Below, in pieces: positions 33,156 through 42,369 of a stretch of DNA of 64,000 nt. Numbering within the stretch: the stretch's first letter is position 1; each line of letters begins with the position of its first letter. A program made the translations under genes and the position numbers. The stretch comes from Rehmannia glutinosa (taxonomy: Eukaryota; Streptophyta; Magnoliopsida; Lamiales; Orobanchaceae). The stretch covers positions 76,981,262 to 77,045,261 of the forward strand of contig CM071936.1 in NCBI GenBank assembly GCA_016081115.2, written 5' to 3'. Under the pieces are notes generated by a model. That model saw only the letters and a list, made by a program, of their open reading frames with translations. It ran no database searches and had not been told where the DNA came from.

Positions 33156-34663
33156 ATGGATATGGAAAAGATGAATCTTAAAGATCTACACGACCTGGCA
33201 GAATCCTTCGCGGGATTGGGTATTGTAGATTTAAAGATGAACGCAGGTGATGGATCAGCTTTGGTTACCTATGACCCACAAGGTAGAACAATTCCAACAC
33301 CACCGCCACCAGTTAATCCTAACGTCGAAGAAAGTACGGGTTCGAATCATGGAGCTCGGGACGAAAGGATGCCACACGCTGGGGATTTCACGACCGGGAG
33401 TGATCCACTTTAAGGGACAGGAGGTCGAAACCCTCTTGCGGGAACTAGACAACCTATTGGAAGGCCGAATGTTTATCAGATGCCTTATGGAAGATCGCAC
33501 CTCGACCCAATACATCCATATGGGTTGATGTAAAATCTGGACATCCCAGATTTTAAAAATAGAGAAGTTCTCATTGATGAATGGGCTTGACTATGAGGAT
33601 TTCAAAGAGAACCTCGATCTTACAAAGGATTCATTCATTCTACTCCTTGAAATGAGTCTTGAAGGATCTGTGAAGATTGCCTGGGATATGACCGATGCTA
33701 GTACAAAAGGTTCGGTCACATCAGGAGAATCACTTAAAGGAATTGTCGATGGTATGGCAAAACTATTCAAAATCCAGTTCATCGGCACAGGTTATTTTGA
33801 GGGATTAGAGGATGAAAAAAGAAAGAGATATAAACAAGCCCTTTATAGCCTTGAGTTATATGATATTTATCATATTGACGAATATATCAAGTTGTTCACC
33901 CAATACCGGTGGAAATCCAAGATTGAAGAAAAGGAAGCTGCACAACTATTCTTTGCCAAGATTCCAAGTCCCTGGAGAGAAATGCTTATCAGGGAATACA
34001 AGGATGGAGCGGAAGTAGAAACTGTGGCTAGAAAAATGTCTTTCCTAAAGGCCAAGTTATCTGAATGGTGTTACCAAGCAGCTCTGTACAGGAATTACAA
34101 GAGATTAAGAGGAATTAACAAAGCAGTTCCTTTATATTGCATGGATAATGACATCCCAACAATTGTGGGAGGTCAACCAAGGCGACACAAAAAGAAGAAG
34201 GAGCGAAGCCATCCATACCACCGAGGAAGCAGCAGCAAAAGAAGCAGGTCTTCATGGAGACCTAGAAGGTTCTGGTCAAAACAAAAAGCCCGAAGTTATA
34301 AATCAGGGCAAAGACCAGCACCAAGCAGGAGTAGAGCCTCATCGTTGAGGTTCTAATCAAGCAAGTACCAGCAGAAATCCAGGAAGAAGAACTTTCAGGC
34401 ATGCTCACACTAGAGCTAATGAAAGTTTCAAAGATTGTAATTGCTGGACATGCGGAGCTAGAGGACATATCTCAACGGATTGCCCAGATAATCAAAAACG
34501 AGGAATTAGACAGTTCGAAGCTACCCCAAAAACCGAGGAAGTTGTCTATTATCAAGATCTTATACAGGTGTATCAATTTGAGGACATACCCTCAGATGAA
34601 AGCATCTATGAAGAAGAAATCTATTCTGAAGATGGAAGTGACTCCAGCTCAGAATCGGTGTGA
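33156..34663 (+). pseudogene. Pararetroviral coat protein with zinc finger
   Basis: Capsid gene of the endogenous caulimovirid. The N-terminal part is acidic and Pro-rich (33156-33410). The core (33574-34130) has the coat-like stretch with LDEYIKLFTQYRWKSKI-type wording (as seen: IDEYIKLFTQYRWKSKIEE). A Lys/Arg/Ser-rich RNA-binding stretch follows (34180-34350). At 34450-34490 there is a C-x2-C-x4-H retroviral zinc finger whose final Cys is put out of frame by a shift. The C-terminal tail is acidic and Ser-rich, ending at 34663. Further shifts occur near 33410, 33540 and 34360. The copy is non-functional as it stands. Confidence 0.7.
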
Positions 34664-34697
34664 AGAAGAAATTCTTCAGCAGACGGTCAGGGAGGAT

Positions 34698-35327
34698 ATG
34701 TCAGGATTCCTCTCTCACACTACAATTTCTCATAAAACTCTTATGAGAATCGTAAGGGAAGATCCAAAACTTCAGATCTATGATGGGTTTACAATTGGAG
34801 CGATGGAAAAGACTTTGGATAAGATTGGTTTTCGTAATAGAAAACACCAAATTATCCACAGGGTAACAACCGGAGAATTTGCCATTCCGATGGAGTTTAC
34901 AGGGAACCTGATCGAGATGTAGTTGGTCCCTATTAGAGAAATCCAGGAAATCAAAAGCAGAGTTCAAAGAGAAGTTGCAAATACACTCTCATGGATTCAT
35001 ATCGGAGCCATAAGAGTTATTATTAAAGCAACATTCAAAGAAGGGATAGATTCGCCACTCAATTTGGCTATCTTTGACAAGCGAATCTCAAACCTCAAGG
35101 ATTCATGCCTTGGAGCAGTTACATGAAATTTGTATGCGGGGAAATTGGCATTTAATGTCTATCCTAGAATTGCATACAATCTGGGAGATCGAGATTTCAA
35201 TAGAGTCCTAACCCTTCATCAAGATTTTAAAAGAGAAGATTTGATGAAAGAAGGGAACAGGCCCTACTCGATCACATACAAGATATCCTATGCTCTCTCG
35301 AATACACATCATTCAGAAGTATTCTAG
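34698..35327 (+). pseudogene. Pararetroviral movement protein (30K type)
   Basis: Family role: enlarges plasmodesmata so that virus can pass between cells. The central text IGAIRVIIKATFKEGIDSP, the Asp in IFDKRI and LGAVT...NLYAGKLAFNVYPRI match the 30K-superfamily movement domain as found in caulimovirids. Two in-frame stops (34920-34922 and about 35124) divide an otherwise continuous frame. It follows the coat gene and was probably part of the same polyprotein, the arrangement seen in cavemoviruses and solendoviruses. Confidence 0.7.
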
Positions 35328-35827
35328 AGAAAGGAATTTATTGAAGTCCCAAGAATCTTTGAGGACTTTGCCAGGGTGGCTCTACCAGAGATCAAACAGT
35401 CTCCAACTATCAAGGAGATCGATATGAAAATACAAGATCAACCAGTCTTCAACAAAAGTCGAAGTCTTAGAGTTGAGCCAAGAAGGATGTCTTTCCAACA
35501 GTTCAGTGCATTCCAGATGTTTTCAAAACAGCAGGAGAGCTGAAATGTCCAGAAGGATGGCGAGAAGTGGAAGTAATATTCGACATCACTCAAAAGGATA
35601 ATATTTTTCCTTGTGATGTTCTATATTATCTCCAACAACCAATAGTTGGAAGGTATCAAAGAAGCCTGAAGATAGGAGAAATTGAGCTTACTATCACAGG
35701 AGTTGCAGGAAAAATCCCAGAACAATTAATACTGGGAATTGAATTTCTCGAGGATCATAAACCTTGGGAAAGATTACAAGACGAAATGGAGTTCACAATG
35801 GCTGATAAAAGATACAGAATCAGATGA
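35328..35827 (+). pseudogene. Pararetroviral region between movement protein and protease
   Basis: Broken frames with EIDMKIQDQPVFNKSRSLR and, from 35567, an 86-codon open piece with GRYQRSLKIGEIELTITGVA and LILGIEFLEDHKPW. The second piece resembles a protease-like fold (I-x-LG-I-x-F-L-x-x-H), possibly a C-terminal extension of the movement polyprotein. Function is not assigned. Confidence 0.4.
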
Positions 35828-35869
35828 CCACTAGTCCATTCTCTATATACATTTCTATCGGAATGTTAT

Positions 35870-37919
35870 ATGTCGAATACAAGGCCGAGTATTTACGCCT
35901 ATATTGATTCAGGTGCCGGAATATATATTGCAAAGCCGGATGTTTTTCCTAAAGAAATTGGAGAAGATTTACCAGCTATTGCAGGAAGAGATTTCTCTAA
36001 AAGGATTCTTATCCTTAACAGGGGAATTAAACAAGCAGAAATCATGATCGGAGGTGCGGGCAGTACCCCATGCTACAAAGTGAAGACGCCACCAATCTAT
36101 TTCCATGATACAGGTGCAGATGTTTTGCTAGGAAACAACTTCCTACAAACATTCAAGCGATTTACACAGGAGAACGAGACAAAAAGACTTATTTTCACAA
36201 CATTATGTGATCATAAGATTATTGTCCAAAGATCGAGGAAGCATTTTTACGAGAAAAATGCCCATTATTTTCCGCAGCAAGCATGGTGATGAAGCCAAAC
36301 TTCGCAATCCAAAAATGGCGGATCGAAGGAAATTTGGTGAAGCTTTATTATCCTATAGACAATTTGGTTCTAGTCAGAAGGATCAGAAGATATGGGATAA
36401 TAACTTGTATTCATTCAGAGTACAAGGAAAAGAACAAGTTACTCCAGAAGCCATTGTAGAATTATGGATGAGTCTAATGGAGAGTCCACAGAGTGACGTG
36501 ACCCTAGAGGAACAAATATCACTCGAGGATATCAAGAAGAAGATCCAAAGGAATTACAATGAAGATCCTTTGGCTTGGTGGGATAAGAACGAGCTTAAAG
36601 CTTCCTTAAAGGTTAAACCCGGAAAGGAGTACGAGTTCGTAAGATTCAAACCAATCCTTATGAACCAGGAGGATCGTGAGGATATGCAGAAGATACTTAA
36701 GGAACATCTTGACCTTAAGTTGATTTCACCAGGAGTTTCTCCATACAACAGTCCAGGGTTCTTAGTCAGAAACCATGGAGAAATCAAAAGAGGAAAGCCA
36801 AGACTTGTTATTAATTACAAGGGAATTAATAACATTTTGGAGTTCGATGGATACTATATCCCAAGTAGAGAACATCTGGTTAACTGTATCAAAGGTGCCA
36901 AGATATTCTCAAAGTTCGATTGCAAATCTGGATTCTACCAGATTAAGATGGATGAAGAAAGCAAGAAGTTCACAGCTTTCTCTACACCATAAGGACACTA
37001 TATTTGGAATGTGATGCTTATGGGTTTGGCTAACGCACCGCACCCCAGATATATCAGAGGAAGATGGATAATCTCTTCAAGGATTATTTTAGTTTCATGT
37101 TCGTGTATATTGATGACATTCTCATCGCATCAAAGAACATGAAGGAACATCTCAAACATTTGGAAATATTTTCAGACGTTTGTCACAAGGAAGGATTAGT
37201 GCTTTCGGAGAAGAAGGCAGTGATTGCAACAAGACAGATTGAATTCGTAGGAATTGAGATCGACGAATCTGGAATCATCCTACAAAGTCATATTGTAGAA
37301 AAGATACGGGGATTTCGGATACACCGAAAGACAAGAAGCGGACTTGAGTTTTTTGGAGTTGTCAATTTCTTTGGAATGTTCATAAACAATCTAGCACATT
37401 ACGGAAGGTGTTTAGCCCCCGCTTAAAAAAAGATGCGATATTCAAATGGGAGAATGAACATCAAGAAGGAATTAAGCGGCTTAAAGAAGTTTGCAAAAAA
37501 CTTTCTAAACTTGCAATTCCACAGGATGAAGATGAACTGTTCTTTACACGGATGCGGTGATTATTGGTGGCGGCAGATTCTTACTAAAGCTACACCAAAC
37601 GGAGAAGTGCCATGCGCAGATATTGCGGTCTATTTACGACAGTGAAGCAACTCGGTGGCATATCAACGAGAAAGAATTCTTTGCAGTCAGAAAGGCTTTC
37701 AAAAAATGGCCCTTATTTCTACTGGCTAAAAAGTTTATCTTAAAAATTGATAATTCAAGTGTCAAAGCTTTTCTGAAAAACAAAATTGAATCAAAACCAG
37801 AAAAAGCTAGGATACTTAGATGGCAAGCTGAATGTCAATATTATGATTATGATATTGTCATTATAAAATCTCATGAAAATATTATTACAAATTTTCTAAC
37901 AAGAGATGGAGGGAATTGA
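35870..37919 (+). pseudogene. Pararetroviral protease, reverse transcriptase and RNase H
   Basis: The replication gene. Protease: YIDSGAG near 35905 and DTGADVLLGNNF near 36110. RT: SPYNSPGFLVRN, GKPRLVINYKGINN, FSKFDCKSGFYQIKM and the catalytic FVYIDDILIAS near 37090. RNase H: EATRWHINEKEFFAVRKAF and RILRWQAECQYYDYDI near the end at 37919. No integrase domain follows, which separates it from gypsy retrotransposons and marks it as caulimovirid. Shifts near 36290 (frame overlap), a stop at 36990 and shifts near 37030, 37310, 37430 and 37550 break it. Catalytic motifs survive, but not as one frame. Confidence 0.85.
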
Positions 37920-39196
37920 AGCTGATTCCATCCTCACAAAGCGTCACAAGACATCTTGGAGACCAGCTGGAAATGCTACTCCGAGAATTTGATACCCTGG
38001 TCATCAATGCTGATTTGGCCAGGAAACTACAAAGGAATGATCGGGACAAAGTAACCGATCGTATACGAGCATGTGTCCGGTCTCACTCCCAGTTGAGAAC
38101 GGCATTTCAAGGGCCACTCCTCCGGGCCGCTAATAAGCAAACGGAGCGTTTAGAGCGCAGGGCTCCCCAACCTGTAGCAGAGGATTCCAGTACCTCTAGC
38201 ACAAGTCCTAAGCTGGCAGAAATATTGGCCAAAGGAAAAACTCATACTCCGGAGTCAAATCCCGAGTTATCATATCAACCCAGCACGTCGGGGTAAAGGA
38301 CGAAGAGATCAATCTTAGGCCTATGATGGGCACTTCTAAGGTTGATATTAACGAGATTAAAGTTTCTTCTTCTTGGCGGGAACACCAGGCTAATTGGGAG
38401 GCGACACAGGCAAAGGATATCTCGGAAAAAATAAAGATTGATATTTGGAAAATATCCAAGGGTTTGGATGTTACCAAACCTACCGAAGAAGTGAAGAGGT
38501 GGTACGAGTTTGGGACTTTGGCCTCGATCTATACTACTTCACCAGGCTTCCCGGAGATCACAAAATTACCAAAATGGATCTAGGAAGCAGTGTACGAGTG
38601 TTGGTCCAACAATGACAGCCTAAAACGAGGGGATACATTGAGTCGTATTTCATAAGTGCAAAGAACAGAGCCCGTCGGAAAAGGTGGACATGAAGCCTTC
38701 CATTACATCAGGCTTCGGCGACTAGATGAAAGAGCCTTCAAAAATATCAAGGAGGCTAGTTCAGAAGAAGTACTATTGGCCATGATCTTCACCGAAGATC
38801 ATATTACTACAAGAAGGGCATGGGGATTGTGGGTCTGTCTCACTGAGATGGACAAAGTCAAGTTTCCGTTCAAGTTTTATCAAAATTCAGTGAACGATCA
38901 TGCCTGTTGAATACTATGACAGGAAAAACTACAAGATTCGCAGAAGACCTATTCGAAAAGAAAAGAAATCTTCTGTGGGAAAACAAGCTGCCGGGGAGTA
39001 AAGAAACTTGCCGGAAATATTGCAATATGGCTCACATAGGCCATTGGGAACTTCGGGTCTGTCCCGAATGTCAAAACCAGAAGGAACCAGAATTTGTCAA
39101 AGGATTCCGGCCAAAAGTCGATCGGAGAAGACCCGGCAACGGAGAAGAAAAGTCACAGAAGTATCCAAAGTTTCGGGGACCACAAAAAAAGTAGAT
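37916..39196 (+). pseudogene. Putative pararetroviral transactivator / inclusion-body gene
   Basis: Overlaps the pol stop by four bases (ATGA-type). The product begins MKLIPSSQSVTRHLGDQLEM, with charged helical text (RKLQRNDRDKVTDRIRACVR), a Ser-rich hinge near 38190, then SWREHQANWEATQA and FGTLASIYTTSPGFPEITKL (38380-38580), and a C-terminal part with C-x3-C and C-P-E-C pairs (39010-39070). In caulimovirids with a separate last gene this place is taken by the translation transactivator that lets ribosomes reinitiate on the polycistronic RNA. Assignment is by position and general character; I could not confirm a signature motif. Frames change near 38295, 38582 and 38908. Confidence 0.5.
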
Positions 39197-39317
39197 TCCC
39201 CGACAAAGTTAAAGGAGACATGTGATTCAAGGATAACCCATTCAGCAAAGAGACAAAAGGTGGGTTAGATTTAGTAATTGGCATCCAACTCATCAAGATG
39301 CTGATAATTCAAGTCAA

Positions 39318-39337
39318 TGACGTAAGCAATGATGTCA
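39318..39337 (+). promoter_or_regulatory. as-1-like element of the pararetroviral promoter
   Basis: Two TGACG-type words in tandem, TGACGTAAGC followed by AATGATGTCA. In the CaMV 35S promoter the as-1 element is a pair of TGACG motifs bound by TGA-type bZIP factors, upstream of the TATA box. Here the second word is TGATG. The distance to the TATA box is about 170 bp, longer than in 35S. Confidence 0.55.
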
Positions 39338-39500
39338 TAAGATTCCATCTAGCTAAAAGACGGAAAAAGAAGAGTCAGTTGGCTTTGGAGCCTTATCAAC
39401 TTGCCTTGGATACCAGACAAGGTAGGTCCCAAGCCATTTGAAGATAGAAATCATCCACTAACTTGACAAGTGGATGAAGAATCAAAAAGAAGCTGACCCA

Positions 39501-39514
39501 TTCCTCTATATAAA
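39501..39514 (+). promoter_or_regulatory. TATA box of the pregenomic RNA promoter
   Basis: TTCCTCTATATAAA closely matches the TTCCTCTATATAAG of the CaMV 35S core promoter. It is followed about 60 bp later by a poly(A) signal, the expected layout for a terminally redundant pregenomic RNA. It lies after the last viral gene, also as expected. Confidence 0.75.
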
Positions 39515-39566
39515 CAAGAGTTTTCAGAAGGCTAAAGGCATCGAACATTTCCCTTAGTCTTCTAAC

Positions 39567-39572
39567 AATAAA
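39567..39572 (+). terminator. Pararetroviral poly(A) signal
   Basis: AATAAA about 60 bp after the TATA box, so within the start of the predicted transcript. In caulimovirids the signal is skipped near the cap and used on the second pass. A second AATAAAATAAA lies near 39718-39728. Confidence 0.5.
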
Positions 39573-40200
39573 ATTTCTTTGTAAAAATCTATTGTGAGTT
39601 TAGAATTTCAGAGTGTTTTCAGTTTTTCAGTTTTTGTTTTAATTTTATGTACAAGAGTGTGATCGCCTTTATGAGAGGCTAAACAAGTTTTCTTCTCCCA
39701 AAAAGAGATTACTGATGTAATAAAATAAAGGCTGTTTGTTCAATATGTGTTCATAATGTACTATTGATTCATCCCTTTGAAGAATTATTTTTACGCCTTG
39801 GAGTAGGAAACGAACTAAGGCTGTGCTGAGCGGTTTTTGAAGGAGTCGGATAACTTGCAGATCATCTTCCCTGAGGGTGAGGTTGAACAGTGAGGAGGAG
39901 TTTGTTTGTCAAACGATCCGGGGCGATAATTTTCCGATGGTGGCGTTGCGAACCACTTAACCCGCATCTTTTTGGTCAAAAGAGGTATGAATTTTAAGGG
40001 ATTTATTAATTTTACGGAAGCATGTTGGCCGACGATATGGTCGTAATGGACTATTTCCATTTTCACCTGTAAACCTTAGTTTGCAATCGATAACAAATTG
40101 AACATCTTTTAATTCTATAACTGTTAAGTTTATCTATTTGAAACCCGACATGATCTTGTTAAAACCTCCGAATGGAGACCGGATCTAAGTAGGTGTAACA
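39573..40200 (+). other. Pararetroviral leader-like sequence
   Basis: About 630 bp with short upstream frames but no long gene, the size expected of a caulimovirid leader that would end at the primer site. In this linear copy the leader lies at the right end and the primer site at the left end (23916). The right boundary is not sharp. Confidence 0.4.
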
Positions 40201-42206
40201 ATGCCACGAATGAAACAGGTGACAAACCGAAAAGTGTTCATATTCTGTGATATCTGGAACGAATTTAATCATGTTTCCTTATTTGTTATAAAGGGTATAA
40301 TGGGAACTTTAGTGAATATTTGAACTCTTTTAATATGGAAGGCTATAGTTGTAACTGAAACATCAAAAGAGGCCATTCTTGAACTTACCCCTATTTAATT
40401 TGTGTATTTTGCTCTAGGGTTACAATCCATGTGTATTTTTTTAATTAATTTAATTTGTGTATTTTGTATAATTTCTGCCTAAAGCAAGTGTGAATAGTCA
40501 TGTGTATTTTGAACAAAACAAAAATATGCCATGTTCTACAAACTCTGCCTTTCCCTCGCCAGGTATTTCTCTCCATACTGTCAATTTCTTATTTCTCTAA
40601 GGATATATTCGATTGTTGCTATTTACAGTGATAGTTAATCCTAGCATTATTGTTGTATGATTTTTCCCCTCCTTCAAATAACTTCTCTCTCCATGTTCAG
40701 GTGTATGTGTAGAATGTAATGTTAGTTAGATTAGTGTTGTAGATGTTAACAAATTAAAGTTAGTTGCATCTGTGTTAGGTTTGTCTGCCTTTCTGAGTGG
40801 CTTCAGTGTAATGTGTAAGGTCTCCATTTGTTTTCTTTTAGCTTTAGACATGCATATATGTCTCACTGACTCACTCACCCTTTTCAGTATTTTTTGATGT
40901 TTAGCAATAGCCAAAGTAGCCTTACTTTTATTTTTCATGCTTTTTCATTATTTGAGAACTGTGGATTGGGTAACCTTTTGTTCACTCCATTTAGTTTAAA
41001 GGGATTTTCAAGTTTGTGCCTGGCTTTTTTTAGTTATTTTTCCACAATTGTTTTTGTTGGGAATTTTGGTGGAATCAGGACATTTAAAGGTAAAAGTCGG
41101 CTCTGATGTAATTACTACCCCTTGGTAAATACACACAGAACTTTGTATTGATACTCCATTACCCCTGAACTTTTCAAGTTAACTCATGAATTCTGTTCAT
41201 TTGCACTACTTAGGTCCATGTTTTTTTGTCATTTGCACTACTTATTCTGTTAATTACCTACATTCTGTTCTTCTTTTTACAGTTTTACTATATTAGATGG
41301 TTGTTTTATCAGATCACTTATTCTGGCTGGTATTCTGAAATTGTAGAAATCTTTATTAGCAATCTCCTAATTAATTGTATATATGTGGGTCATTTCATCA
41401 ATATTGAAATTTTGACATACATTAATTTGTTTCTTTGGTTTCATGTTATACCATTAATTTATATGTACGATTTTCACAAATTTGCTGAAGTATTTGAAAT
41501 CTTGAAGCTTCTTTTGATATGCTCTGTATGGTTAAAGCAGGTAAATCCTATTTTTGTGGTCTCTCGAGTTATTTTTTCAGAAAAAGGCAATAATTGAGTA
41601 AGAATGATTAATCTTTATACCTTGCTTCCTATTTAGGGTACATAAAGACAAAAGAGAACATGAACTAGCTAGGAGGGATATCTGTGATGGAATAACTAAC
41701 CCACCCAAATGATAAAATGACAGGTCTGTTAGAAATAAATCATGATATTGTTTTAGTTTAAGTGTTTAACCATAGGAATAGGATTTGTGGCTTTGGATCT
41801 CAATAATTTTTTTCTCCACCTTTCTAGATATGGAAACTTGGTTATTTTTTTAAGTTGATGATTTCTTTAGAATTAAGGAACTACTGCATTAAGCAACCTA
41901 AGGAGTATTTTAACTACAAAAACTACCCCTAAGTTTATTTTAATTACAAAAGAATATCATTAATTTTAAGGGGTTGAGTGTATTACTTTACAGGGGTATA
42001 TATAATTTTGAAAGAAGATAACTGATATTTATTGTAATTAGACTAAACCTAAGGGATAGTTTTTGTAATTATCCCTTATTTTATTGACTTCATACACAAG
42101 ATATTAGTGCATATACTTGCTTAATATTGGTTTCTTATATGGAAATCTGTTTATTGATAGTTTTTATAATTATCCATTGCATCTCACTTTCTTCCTTGTG
42201 CAACAG
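40201..42206 (+). other. CACTA internal non-coding region
   Basis: AT-rich, no protein recognised. It contains a short duplicated CATTTGCACTACTTA word (41197 and 41230) and the small MITE-like element at 41900. It probably holds 5' untranslated exons and introns of the transposase gene: an acceptor-like CAACAG at 42206 is followed by an exon-like 44 bp ending AAG|GTAGCC at 42250. Confidence 0.45.
41900..42077. mobile_element. MITE-like element
   Basis: The left arm TAACTACAAAAACTACCCCT (from 41911) and the right arm (42041-42071), which on the other strand reads TAATTACAAAAACTATCCCT, form an inverted repeat around about 100 bp of AT-rich filler. There is no coding capacity. The target duplication is unclear and the class not assigned. 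Confidence 0.5.
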
Positions 42207-42369
42207 TTTCACGTAAGCGGAGTTTCGTTTATCAGCATGAAGAAGAAAAGGTAGCCTCTCTTACAAAACCAACAAGTCAATATACTATATTAGATATTCC
42301 CTTATATATGAAATATTTAATAATCAAATCCATATTCAATATCTTAAATTAGTGTAGGACATAATAAAA

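Larger units (their letters stand above)
23901..40200 (+). mobile_element. Endogenous pararetrovirus (caulimovirid), interrupted by a Sirevirus
   Basis: An integrated caulimovirid copy of about 7.8 kb once the Sirevirus at 24502-33000 is discounted. The order is Met-tRNA primer site, two small genes, a coat protein with zinc finger, a 30K-type movement protein, protease-RT-RNase H, a putative transactivator gene, and a promoter with poly(A) signal. Coat before movement protein, with a separate pol and a final extra gene, resembles cavemoviruses and solendoviruses more than badnaviruses or petuviruses; this is inferred from order, not from a tree. Several genes carry stops and shifts, so the copy looks defective. 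Edges are approximate: the left is set by the primer site, the right by the end of the leader-like sequence. Confidence 0.75.

Noticed and set aside
37916..39196. Integrase or envelope gene after the viral RNase H
   Set aside because: No zinc-binding or D-D-E motifs and no membrane segment; the promoter follows directly, as in caulimovirids.
40894..41597. Possible host gene with hydrophobic open frames (70 and 123 codons)
   Set aside because: AT-rich sequence with Phe/Leu/Ile-heavy text, no recognisable domain, and a position within CACTA non-coding sequence.
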